Shown: positions 35,281 through 43,045 of the stretch, piece after piece
Layout: every line of letters starts with the position of its first letter
How positions within the stretch are numbered: the stretch's first letter is position 1
Source: Affinirhizobium straminoryzae
Lineage (GTDB): Bacteria > Pseudomonadota > Alphaproteobacteria > Rhizobiales > Rhizobiaceae
Direction: 5' to 3'
Assembly (NCBI RefSeq): GCF_007004135.1
Contig: NZ_VJMG01000039.1
Coordinates: 1-43,454, forward strand
Length of the DNA stretch: 43,454 nt
Notes under the pieces: model-generated
What the model saw: the letters and a program-made list of their open reading frames with translations, nothing else
Databases searched by the model: none
What the model was told of the DNA's origin: nothing
Program-made: the position numbers and the translations under genes

Positions 35281-35481
35281 ATGATCCTGCTGTTTTCTAT
35301 TATCGGCATCGTGACCGGCTTAGGTCTTGTGGCCGTCGCCGTTTGGTTCGGGCTTTATCCATCCATAGCCAACCGGAAGTCTTCGCTTCCTGAGCCTAGC
35401 GGTAACTCCAATGAGCCAAATTCTACGAACATCCACAGCAATTGCCGGGATGGGAAGCATGTGATTCAATCGTCGCATTGA
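35281..35481 (+). CDS. Small single-pass membrane protein, unknown function
   Basis: 66 residues. The N-terminal 27 or so residues (MILLFSIIGIVTGLGLVAVA and following WFGLYP) form one strong membrane segment. The rest is polar, rich in Ser, Asn and Pro, with one cysteine. A strong ribosome site (GGGAGGA) precedes the ATG, supporting a real gene despite its size. The family is not recognised. It lies between the monooxygenase and a transposase relic with no operon partner. It could be a small regulatory membrane peptide or the truncated 5' end of a larger gene cut by the insertion that follows 18 bp downstream. Confidence 0.5.
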   Translation: MILLFSIIGIVTGLGLVAVAVWFGLYPSIANRKSSLPEPSGNSNEPNSTNIHSNCRDGKHVIQSSH

Positions 35482-35498
35482 TTTGCGGAGATTGAGCG

Positions 35499-35618
35499 AT
35501 GATGGGATGTCAGGAAGCTCCGGCGCAGCCCTCTTATGACTTCTACATTGATGATCACGTCCCCACCGAGCACCTGTTGCGCGGCATAGACCGTCAACTC
35601 GAACTCGATAGCCTTTGA
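35499..35618 (+). pseudogene. IS1182-family transposase N-terminal relic
   Basis: A 39-codon frame reads MMGCQEAPAQPSYDF, then IDDHVPTEHLLRGIDRQLEL, then a TGA. It closely resembles the N-terminus of IS1182-type transposases (MMGRQ...LFY-FDL-DHVP-DHLLR-ID--LDL). The following GRPSIDPELM region and the DDE core are absent, so only the first 40 residues survive. No terminal repeats are seen. It separates the small membrane protein from the tetR end and marks past insertion at the left edge of the TetR/redox gene set. Confidence 0.7.
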
Positions 35619-35723
35619 GACTTCACTTGGGAGGCCGAGAACGAGCGATAAATCTGTCCGGCCGGAAACGAACCGAAGCAGTTCCATCGCACTTAAGATA
35701 CGCCAAGATCGGGGATCACGGCC

Positions 35724-36272
35724 CTAGCCGACATTTGCGTCGATCCAGGCGCGCGTCTGCTCAAGAACCTCGTCTGATAACTGAGGATCATCGACCGACC
35801 TGGCTAGGATGACGGCTCCGACCATGGCCGCCCAGCTTCCGATCGCTGCACAGCGGGCGTCGGCTGAGCCTTGGTCTGAGAGCGCCTGTTCAATACGCGC
35901 GATCTGGGTGCGCAGCCCCTCTGCTAGGGCAGCTTTGGCTGCGGGCGTCTGGTGGCGAATGGCCGCAGCGAGGCCTGCGGTCGGACACCCATTGCCGGGA
36001 TTGTCCCGGTGGCGCGGCGCCAGATAGGAGCGGACGAAGTCGCTGAAGGTGCCGTCTTCGAAACTGTCTGCCGCAAGCGCATGCGCCAACGCCTGGGCGA
36101 CCAGATCGTCCTTTGAGGTGAAGTGGCCATAAAAGCCGCCATGGGTCATGCCAGCTGCCTTCATGACCTCCGCGACACTGACCGCATCGAATCCCTTATC
36201 CTTAAACAACCGGCTCGCGACGTCCAGGATCCGGCGCCGGTTCTCCGCCATCTGTTCTCGGCTGACTTTCAT
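35724..36272 (-). CDS. TetR/AcrR-family transcriptional regulator
   Basis: 182 residues. The N-terminal helix-turn-helix is clear: RRRILDVASRLFKDKGFDAVSVAEVMKAAGMTHGGFYGHF near residues 11-50. The C-terminal ligand domain contains GNGCPTAGLAAAIRHQ, which is typical of the TetR subgroup that often controls reductase or dehydrogenase genes. ATG 36272 is chosen over a TTG at 36278. It is divergent from an SDR gene, and the 113-bp space holds two palindromes and a consensus -35 box, so it probably represses the SDR-OYE-SDR-hydrolase-MDR set and itself. The inducer is unknown, perhaps an electrophile or quinone. Confidence 0.93.
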   Translation of the reverse strand: MKVSREQMAENRRRILDVASRLFKDKGFDAVSVAEVMKAAGMTHGGFYGHFTSKDDLVAQALAHALAADSFEDGTFSDFVRSYLAPRHRDNPGNGCPTAGLAAAIRHQTPAAKAALAEGLRTQIARIEQALSDQGSADARCAAIGSWAAMVGAVILARSVDDPQLSDEVLEQTRAWIDANVG

Positions 36273-36296
36273 TTTCAAAATTCTCCGAGCTGGCCA

Positions 36297-36345
36297 TTGA
36301 CATTTACATGATGGCCATCATATTTAGATTCAATCATGATGATTG
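36297..36345. promoter_or_regulatory. TetR operator/promoter region with two palindromes
   Basis: A consensus -35 (TTGACA, 36297-36302) on the + strand is followed by a perfect 14-bp palindrome ATGATGGCCATCAT (36308-36321) that fills the spacer to an AT-rich -10 (CATATT at 36319). A second symmetrical site, CAATCATGATGATTG (36331-36345), sits behind it. Shared ATGAT half-sites suggest two TetR binding sites. Confidence 0.65.
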
Positions 36346-36385
36346 TCATGAATATAGGATCAACCTTAGAAAAGAGCAATCCAAA

Positions 36386-37174
36386 ATGAGTGAGATTCCC
36401 GCAGTCCTGATCACCGGCGCCTCAACGGGCATTGGCGCAACCTATGCCGATCGCTTTGCGCGTCGCGGCCATGATCTCGTGCTGGTCGCTCGAGACGTGG
36501 TGCGCATGGAGGCGCTTGCGAACCGTCTGCGCCAGGAAACCGGCGTCGCCATCGACATCCTCCCGGCCGATCTCACCAAGGCTGAGGATTTGGCCAAGGT
36601 CGAGACCAGGCTGCGTGACGACACCCGCATCGGCATTCTCGTCAACAATGCCGGAACTGCGATCGGCAAAAGCTTTGTCGAGCAGAGCGTCGACGACATG
36701 ACCCGGCTTATTGCGCTCAATGCCACCGCACTCGTCCGCCTTTCCAGCGCTATTGCGCCCCGTCTTGCCAATGCACGCGAAGGCGCGATCATCAACATCG
36801 GTTCGGTCGTCGGACTTGCTCCGGAATTCGGCATGACCGTTTATGGCGCGACCAAGGCCTTTGTGCTGTTCCTGTCACAGGGTCTCGCCCACGAGCTCGG
36901 GTCCAAGGGCGTCTATATCCAGGCGGTCCTTCCCGCCACGACCCGCACCGAGATCTGGGATCACGTCGGCGCCGACGTGAACGCCATGAGCAATGTCATG
37001 GAAGTGGGCGATCTGGTGGATGCCGCTCTCGTCGGCTTAGACCGCCGCGAACCGGTGACGATCCCGCCGCTGCACGACGGCGGCCAGTGGGACAGGGTCG
37101 ATGGCGCGCGCAAGTCCATGCTCGGCAATCTCGTCAATGCACTTCCCGCTGAACGCTATCGCACGACAGCTTGA
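36386..37174 (+). CDS. SDR family NAD(P)-dependent oxidoreductase
   Basis: 262-residue classical short-chain dehydrogenase. The cofactor motif ITGASTGIGATYA is at residues 9-21, VNNAGTAIG in the middle, NIGSVVG with the catalytic Ser and YGATK for the YxxxK pair. The sequence resembles the DltE/YqjQ-like group of SDRs (RFARRGHDLVLVARD). The ATG at 36386 is preferred over the upstream in-frame ATG at 36308, which lies inside the operator. It is the first gene of the + strand set, divergent from tetR and probably under its control. Confidence 0.92.
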   Translation: MSEIPAVLITGASTGIGATYADRFARRGHDLVLVARDVVRMEALANRLRQETGVAIDILPADLTKAEDLAKVETRLRDDTRIGILVNNAGTAIGKSFVEQSVDDMTRLIALNATALVRLSSAIAPRLANAREGAIINIGSVVGLAPEFGMTVYGATKAFVLFLSQGLAHELGSKGVYIQAVLPATTRTEIWDHVGADVNAMSNVMEVGDLVDAALVGLDRREPVTIPPLHDGGQWDRVDGARKSMLGNLVNALPAERYRTTA

Positions 37175-37228
37175 GCTTTCCGACATCAATGAATCCACTC
37201 CGATAAATAGAAGTTTCGCAGGTATATC

Positions 37229-38323
37229 ATGACCAAAACCAAGCTTTTCGAGCCATACACTCTCGGCTCTGTTACTCTTTCAAACCGGGTGGTTATGGCG
37301 CCCCTCACGCGCAACCGAGCGGGTGCGGGCCTCGTGCCGAGCGAACTTGCTGCTGAGTATTATGGCCAGCGCGCGAGCGCTGGACTCATCATCACCGAAG
37401 CTACACAAGTTTCCAGGCAGGCACAGGGCTACCAGGATACGCCCGGGCTCTACACACCGGAGCAGATTGCAGGCTGGAAGAGGGTGACAGACGCGGTTCA
37501 TGCCAAGGGTGGACGGATATTCGTTCAGCTCTGGCATGTTGGTCGCATCAGCCATGTCGATCTACTTGGCGGTGATGCACCGGTCGCACCCTCAGCGATC
37601 CGTGCGGCAACCAAGACGTTTGTGAACAACGGTTTCGCTGATGTGTCCGAGCCGCGTGCCCTTGAGCTTGATGAGCTTCCGGGCATCGTCGACGACTTCC
37701 GCAAGGCTGCCGCCAATGCCATCAAGGCTGGTTTCGATGGTGTCGAGGTTCATGGCGCCAACGGTTATCTGCTAGAGCAGTTCGCAAAGGACGGTGCCAA
37801 TGTCCGCACTGATGCCTATGGCGGATCCGTGGAAAACCGCGCGCGCCTGATGCTTGAAGTGACCGCTGCGGTGGCGCAGGAAATCGGGCCGGAGCGCACC
37901 GGGATCCGGATTTCGCCGGTCTCGCCTGCCAATGGGATTTCCAGCAGCGATCCCCAGACGCAGTACGACTATATCGTCGACCAGCTTGATGCGCTCGGAA
38001 TCGCCTATATCCATCTCGTCGAAGGCGCCACCGGCGGACCGCGCGATGTCGCTCCGTTTGATTATGGCTCGCTGCGCAAGCGGTTTAGCAAGACGTATAT
38101 CGCCAACAACGGCTATGATCTCGAACTTGCGACCCAGCAGCTTGCCGACGGCAAGGGGGACCTGTTTGCCTTTGGCAAACCGTTCATCGCCAATCCCGAT
38201 CTGGTAGAACGTCTGCAACTCGGCGCACCTCTGAACCAGATTGATCCTGCCACGATCTATGGTGGTGGCGCTGTGGGTTATACCGACTATCCGCGATTTG
38301 CCGACACAACCTCCGACAATTGA
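37229..38323 (+). CDS. Old Yellow Enzyme-family alkene reductase (NemA/XenB type)
   Basis: 364-residue FMN-dependent NADH:flavin oxidoreductase. The barrel starts with LFEPYTLGSVTLSNRVVMAPLTRNRA. FVQLWHVGR, the substrate-binding HGANGYLLEQF (His-Asn pair), VENRARLMLEV and the C-terminal FGKPFIANPDL are all characteristic of bacterial OYEs. Such enzymes reduce activated C=C bonds of enones, N-ethylmaleimide or nitro compounds, and their genes are often repressed by TetR-type regulators (NemR-nemA is the known case). It follows the SDR after 54 bp. A detoxification role for electrophiles is likely. Confidence 0.95.
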   Translation: MTKTKLFEPYTLGSVTLSNRVVMAPLTRNRAGAGLVPSELAAEYYGQRASAGLIITEATQVSRQAQGYQDTPGLYTPEQIAGWKRVTDAVHAKGGRIFVQLWHVGRISHVDLLGGDAPVAPSAIRAATKTFVNNGFADVSEPRALELDELPGIVDDFRKAAANAIKAGFDGVEVHGANGYLLEQFAKDGANVRTDAYGGSVENRARLMLEVTAAVAQEIGPERTGIRISPVSPANGISSSDPQTQYDYIVDQLDALGIAYIHLVEGATGGPRDVAPFDYGSLRKRFSKTYIANNGYDLELATQQLADGKGDLFAFGKPFIANPDLVERLQLGAPLNQIDPATIYGGGAVGYTDYPRFADTTSDN

Positions 38324-38332
38324 GCCATCACG

Positions 38333-38356
38333 AGGGCCGCGCCTTTGCACGGCCCT
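38333..38356 (+). other. Intercistronic hairpin
   Basis: AGGGCCG and CGGCCCT form a perfect 7-bp stem with a 10-nt loop, 10 bp after the OYE stop. No T-run follows, so it may stabilise the upstream message or cause partial termination within the gene set. Confidence 0.4.
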
Positions 38357-38437
38357 ATCATGCCGATCGCCACCAATTCCTGACAACTTCACAAGGCTGT
38401 GCGGACTGATGTCGCAAGCCAGATCGAGAACACAGCC

Positions 38438-39262
38438 ATGGCAACCTTCGCATCAAAAGGACAGAAGACCGCATTTGTCACCGGTGCCTCAAGCGGCATC
38501 GGCAAAGCGGCAGCATTGGCGCTCAGCCGGGCGGGTTACCGGGTGATCGGCACGAGCCGCAAGGCGGCACCCGGCGAGATTAGCGACGGCATACGCATGA
38601 TCGCTTGCGACGTGACCTCGAACGCTTCCGTTGCTGCCGCGGTGGCGCTGGTCCATGCAGAACTGGGCCGCATCGATCTCCTGGTTAACAATGCCGGCTA
38701 CGCAGTATCAGGGGCTGCGGAGGAAAGCTCGATCGAGCAGGTTCGTGCGCTGTTTGACACCAATTTCCTGGGCGTGGTGCGGGTGACGAATGCGGTTCTT
38801 CCGATGATGCGACAGCAGGGCTATGGACGGATCCTGAATATCGGCTCGGTCGTCGGGCTCATTCCTGGTCCCTTCGGCGCTTACTACACGGCGAGCAAGC
38901 ATGCGATCGAGGGCTATTCTGAATCCCTGGACCATGAAGTGCGGCCGTTCGGCATCCGGGTTGCGGTCATCGAGCCATGGGCCACCAAGACATCCATCGA
39001 AGCCAACTCACCACAAGGCGATCGTCCTGTCGCTGCATACAGCCAGACATTCGCCCGCTACCAGGCCGCGTTCGCTGCAGCGATGGCGGGCGGTGACACG
39101 GCGGAGGATGTCGCGGTGACCATCCTTACAGCAGCCCAAGCTCGGAAGCCGCGTCTGCGCTACCCCTCGGGCAAAGATGCCCGACAGACCGCGTTTGCCC
39201 GCCGTTTCCTCCCTCGTGCGCTGTTTGATCGCATTTTGCGCAAGCAGTTCAACATCGCCTGA
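38438..39262 (+). CDS. SDR family oxidoreductase
   Basis: 274-residue short-chain dehydrogenase, longer than the classical 250 and of the retinol-dehydrogenase-like oxidoreductase subgroup. The cofactor motif VTGASSGIGKAAALALSRAG is at residues 11-30, VNNAGYAVSG in the middle, NIGSVVGLIPGPFGAYYTASKHA contains Ser, Tyr and Lys of the active site, and HEVRPFGIRVAVIEPW follows. ATG 38438 is chosen; a GTG at 38399 is possible but poorly spaced from a ribosome site. It follows the OYE gene after 114 bp that include a hairpin. Two SDRs in one set suggest successive carbonyl reductions or broad carbonyl clearance. Confidence 0.92.
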   Translation: MATFASKGQKTAFVTGASSGIGKAAALALSRAGYRVIGTSRKAAPGEISDGIRMIACDVTSNASVAAAVALVHAELGRIDLLVNNAGYAVSGAAEESSIEQVRALFDTNFLGVVRVTNAVLPMMRQQGYGRILNIGSVVGLIPGPFGAYYTASKHAIEGYSESLDHEVRPFGIRVAVIEPWATKTSIEANSPQGDRPVAAYSQTFARYQAAFAAAMAGGDTAEDVAVTILTAAQARKPRLRYPSGKDARQTAFARRFLPRALFDRILRKQFNIA

Positions 39263-39313
39263 AACCTTGTTCTCACTCCATCGCCCCAAGTGCGGGCAAC
39301 GAGTAGACCCATC

Positions 39314-40177
39314 ATGACGGACGCATCCATGACGACCGCATCGACACATTGCTACCGCTACTCTCCCAACCTGTTCGTCACCGTGGGCGATATACGCTTT
39401 GCCTATCGCGAGCTTGGTCCGCGCGGTGGTGTGCCACTGGTTCTGCTCAATCATTGGGGTGCGGTACTGGACAATTTCGACCCGCGGATTGTCGACGGAC
39501 TTGCTGTCTGCCATCACATCATCGCGCTGGACTATCGGGGCATCGGCCTTTCCGGCGGAGCGGCTCCCCTGACCATCGATGAGATGGCCCGCGATGTCAT
39601 CGCCGTCGTCGGTAAACTCGGCTTCTCTACGGTTGATCTCATGGGCTTTTCGCTGGGTGGTTTCGTTGCCCAGGATATTGCGCTGAAAGCACCAGCTCTG
39701 GTGCGCAAGCTAATCCTAACGGGAACGGGTCCTGCGGGTGGATCCGGTATTGAACGGGTCGGAGCCGTTTCCTGGCCCCTGATGCTCAAGGGCATGCTCA
39801 CGTTGCGCGACCCGAAGACCTACCTGTTCTTCACCTCAACCGCCAATGGCCGTCGAGCAGCGAAGGACTTTCTTGACCGGTTGAAAGAGCGCACACTCGA
39901 TCGGGACATGGGCCCGACACCTCGTGCCTTCCTGCGACAGCTTGCAGCGATCAAGGACTGGGGACGTCAGACACAGCAGGATCTGGAGCGCATACGCATT
40001 CCAGTTCTCGTGGTCAACGGCGACCATGATATCATGGTGCCGACGTCCAACAGCCGCGATTTGGTGCGACGCCTCCCGAATGCAGAACTCGTAATTTACC
40101 CAGATGCCGGCCATGGCGGCATATTCCAATACCATGCTGAGTTCGTTCCGAAAGCTCTGGCTTTCCTGGCCGCCTGA
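39314..40177 (+). CDS. Alpha/beta-fold hydrolase
   Basis: 287-residue hydrolase. The nucleophile elbow GFSLGG holds Ser113, the oxyanion stretch is LLNHWGA, the acid is in VNGDHDIMVP and the histidine in PDAGHGGIF (His267). YRGIGLSGG is typical of the esterase/haloperoxidase-like group. ATG 39314 is preferred to the GTG at 39290. It belongs to the + strand redox set and may hydrolyse esters, lactones or peracid-type compounds. Cofactor-free haloperoxidase activity is a known side reaction of this fold. Confidence 0.9.
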   Translation: MTDASMTTASTHCYRYSPNLFVTVGDIRFAYRELGPRGGVPLVLLNHWGAVLDNFDPRIVDGLAVCHHIIALDYRGIGLSGGAAPLTIDEMARDVIAVVGKLGFSTVDLMGFSLGGFVAQDIALKAPALVRKLILTGTGPAGGSGIERVGAVSWPLMLKGMLTLRDPKTYLFFTSTANGRRAAKDFLDRLKERTLDRDMGPTPRAFLRQLAAIKDWGRQTQQDLERIRIPVLVVNGDHDIMVPTSNSRDLVRRLPNAELVIYPDAGHGGIFQYHAEFVPKALAFLAA

Positions 40178-40208
40178 CCCTGAACATAGTTCACACCGGA
40201 GACAACCT

Positions 40209-41213
40209 GTGAAAGCCTTCGTCGTCGACAAATACAAGAAAAAGGCCCCGCTACGGCTGGCCGACATGCCTGATCCGGTCATCGGCGCCAATGATGTCCT
40301 GGTTAGTATCCAGGCCACCGCGATGAACCTTCTGGATTCCAAGGTGCGCAACGGCGAGTTCAAGCTGTTCCTGCCCTATCGTCCACCTTTCATTCTCGGC
40401 CACGATCTGGCTGGAACAGTTATCCGCGTTGGTGCCAATGTTCGACAGTTCAAGGCAGGCGATGAGGTGTTTGCTCGCCCGCGTGACGGCCGGGCCGGTA
40501 CCTTTGCAGACATGATTGCGGTCGACGCCGCAGACCTCGCGCTGAAGCCGACAAGCCTCTCCATGGAGCAGGCTGCCTCGATTCCCCTCGTCGGGTTGAC
40601 CGCCTGGCAGGCGCTCGTCGAGGTCGGCAATGTCAAGCCTGGCCAGAAGGTGTTCATTCAGGCAGGTTCTGGTGGCGTCGGAACATTTGCAATCCAGCTT
40701 GCCAAACATCTCGGCGCGACAGTTGCTACCACGACCAGTACGGCGAATATCGAGCTTGTGAAAGGCCTCGGCGCTGATGTGGTGATCGACTACAAAAAGC
40801 AGGACTTCGAGCAGGTACTGTCCGGTTACGACCTGGTGCTGAACAGCCAGGATGCCAAGACGCTGGCCAAGTCGGTGAACGTCCTGAAACCGGGCGGAAA
40901 GCTGATCTCGATCTCCGGCCCGCCGGACGTTCCCTTCGCCAGGTCGCTGAAAATGAACCTCTTCTTCCCTTTCATCATGCACATGCTCAGCCGCAGCATC
41001 ATGAAGAAGGCAAAGAGCCGGGGCGTCGACTATTCCTTCTTGTTCATGCGCGCGGACGGACAGCAACTGGGCGAGATTGCCAAACTGATCGACGCCAGCG
41101 TGATCCGTCCGGTTGTGGACAAAGTGTTTCCTTTCGCGCAGACGGCGGATGCCTTGGCCTATGTCGAAACCGGGCGCGCCAAGGGAAAGATTGTCGTTGC
41201 CGTCTCGGAGTGA
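40209..41213 (+). CDS. NADP-dependent MDR oxidoreductase (quinone oxidoreductase-like)
   Basis: 334-residue zinc-independent medium-chain reductase. It has the N-terminal GroES-like domain with ILGHDLAGTVIRVG and FKAGDEVFARP. The Rossmann motif is AGSGGVGTFAIQLAKHLGA near residue 155, and TTTSTANIELVKGLGADVVIDYKKQDF follows, as in quinone oxidoreductases and enone reductases. It starts on GTG with CGGAGA 6 nt upstream; a longer frame back into the hydrolase gene has no ribosome site. It ends the + strand set. Together with the OYE and SDRs it suggests reductive removal of quinones or enones. Confidence 0.93.
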   Translation: MKAFVVDKYKKKAPLRLADMPDPVIGANDVLVSIQATAMNLLDSKVRNGEFKLFLPYRPPFILGHDLAGTVIRVGANVRQFKAGDEVFARPRDGRAGTFADMIAVDAADLALKPTSLSMEQAASIPLVGLTAWQALVEVGNVKPGQKVFIQAGSGGVGTFAIQLAKHLGATVATTTSTANIELVKGLGADVVIDYKKQDFEQVLSGYDLVLNSQDAKTLAKSVNVLKPGGKLISISGPPDVPFARSLKMNLFFPFIMHMLSRSIMKKAKSRGVDYSFLFMRADGQQLGEIAKLIDASVIRPVVDKVFPFAQTADALAYVETGRAKGKIVVAVSE

Positions 41214-41381
41214 ACGCCTAACGAGAGGCTTTACCTCGCGCGCGTGGTCCTGACCGCCTATCATCTTGCCCGAGACGCTCCATACGGACACATCTACAAA
41301 ATCTGGGCGACAAAGCCAGGACGGTTCACGCAGAGCCCGCGCATGATGAAACGCCCCAACCAAACACCGAGTATCGGCCAA

Positions 41382-41876
41382 TCAGGCGCTGTAACCGCCG
41401 TCAACATTGAGGATCGTCCCACTTATGAATGAAGCGCTGGGACTTGCCAGGAAATTGATTGCAGCGGCGGCCTCTTCCGCAGTTCCCAGGCGCTTCATCG
41501 CATTAGCTTCCATCTCTGCTTCGCGTCGAGCGAGCGGGGCGCTCGCGAAAATAGCATCTACTGCACCAAGCTGAACGACATTGACGGTTATTCCTCGCGA
41601 GCCAAGATCGTGTGCGGCCCCCTTGCAAAAGCCCACCATCGCGGCGCGCGTAGCGGCATAATCGGCTAGGCCGGGCGTCCCAACTCGGTCGGCCACGCTG
41701 GAGCCGACTACAATGACGCGGCCATGGTCATTCATGCCCTTTATAGACGTACGAACGACTGCAATTGCGGCCCTGACATTGATTGCAACTTGCATATCGA
41801 GAGCATCCTCGTCCAGATCGGGATCGTCTATCTGCCATTCAAGCCGTCGATCGTAATTCACCACGAGGATATCAAG
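41382..41876 (-). pseudogene. SDR oxidoreductase, N-terminally truncated and broken
   Basis: About 165 C-terminal residues of an SDR remain: DLDILVVNYD (in place of LDILVNNAG), the central VVGSSVADR, YAATRAAMVGF (in place of YxxSK), GSRGITVNVVQLGAVD and SGTILNVDGGYSA. An in-frame TAA (about 41877-41879) precedes DLDILV, and the cofactor-binding N-terminal half is missing. The space it would need is occupied by the divergent AraC-type gene starting at 41960. The active-site lysine is Arg (YAATR). It could be translated from an internal GTG but would not bind cofactor normally. Confidence 0.78.
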
Positions 41877-41959
41877 GTCTTATGCTTTGATGTTTTCATT
41901 TCTGAGGGCCTTGATGCATTGTTGAGGCAAATATACCGCTCCGCTGCCAGGCGCTTCAG

Positions 41960-43045
41960 ATGGCAAATTGGACATCCTTCATGCAAAACTCGCCAACCGA
42001 CATCTCAACTCGTAGGTTGAATATTGCTGTGATCGCCGTGGAGGGGAGCCTGCTGTCCGCCATCGCAGGACTTGCAGATCTGTTCTGGATCACCAACCAG
42101 GCACTGCGGGCGCCGCCGTCGGGATCTACCGAGGGCTTGCCCAATCACACCCAGATATTCTTTAGCACGACGATCGTCAGCGCTGACGGGAAGTCGCCTC
42201 GTGCCGCTCAAGGGCGCAGTATCCCCGTAGACTGTTCGTTCGACGAACTCGGTCCATGCGATATCGCGCTTGTCACCGGCATGGCATTGGGGCCCGATCA
42301 TCTTCCGCCCGTATCCAATTCGATCGAGAAGGCGGCGGAATGGCTTCGGACCAGACATAAGCAGGGCACCGTCGTTGGTGGAGCCTGCGCAGGAACATTC
42401 ATCGTCGGCGAAGCCGGACTTCTTGATGGTCGACGCTGCACGACGACGTGGTGGCTACATCACGCGTTCAAGCGGCGTTTCCCAAAAGCGCGACCGGTGT
42501 GGGGCACGGCAGTCGAGGAGCAGGACCGCGTGATCACGACGGGCGGACCGCTATCGTGGATCGACCTGGCGCTGCACGTTATCAAGCGTACTGCCGGCCC
42601 GGAGATCGCCAAGCTTGCGGCTGATGTGTCGGTCGCTGATACCTTGCCGATGCCGCAGATGATCTATGCGCCGCGCGGTTACGTCAATGCAGCCGACCCT
42701 TTGCTGCTGCAGGCGGAAGAGATCATACGTCATGCAGGTCCGGGAATGACGGCAGAAGCACTTGCCGGCGCACTGAACCTCAGCGAACGGACACTGCACC
42801 GGCGGCTGAAGGACCTCACCAACGAGTCGCCAAAAGGCTTCATGACGCGGGTCAGGATCGAGATGGCCTGCGTGCTTCTCGAAACGCCAGGAGCAAGCGT
42901 CAAACAGGTGGCGCAGCAGTGTGGGTATGGCGATGAGACGGCCTTCCGGCGCGCCTTTATCCAGTTGACCGGCATGACGCCGGCGGACTATCGGCGCTGG
43001 GCGGTGGGGCGACGTTTGCGAACAGAGCAACGTGAGTTTGAATAG
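41960..43045 (+). CDS. GlxA-family AraC-type transcriptional regulator (DJ-1/PfpI-like sensor domain)
   Basis: 361 residues. The N-terminal DJ-1/PfpI (class I amidotransferase-like) domain covers about residues 18-190 with the elbow GACAGTFIVGEAGLLDGRR (Cys143). A C-terminal AraC helix-turn-helix pair starts near residue 260 (MTAEALAGALNLSERTLHRRLKDLTNESPKGF) and ends with the second motif VKQVAQQCGYGDETAFRRAFIQLTGMTPADYRRW. Such regulators often activate catabolic or stress genes next to them. It is divergent from the broken SDR, which was probably its former target. ATG 41981 is an alternative start. Confidence 0.93.
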   Translation: MANWTSFMQNSPTDISTRRLNIAVIAVEGSLLSAIAGLADLFWITNQALRAPPSGSTEGLPNHTQIFFSTTIVSADGKSPRAAQGRSIPVDCSFDELGPCDIALVTGMALGPDHLPPVSNSIEKAAEWLRTRHKQGTVVGGACAGTFIVGEAGLLDGRRCTTTWWLHHAFKRRFPKARPVWGTAVEEQDRVITTGGPLSWIDLALHVIKRTAGPEIAKLAADVSVADTLPMPQMIYAPRGYVNAADPLLLQAEEIIRHAGPGMTAEALAGALNLSERTLHRRLKDLTNESPKGFMTRVRIEMACVLLETPGASVKQVAQQCGYGDETAFRRAFIQLTGMTPADYRRWAVGRRLRTEQREFE

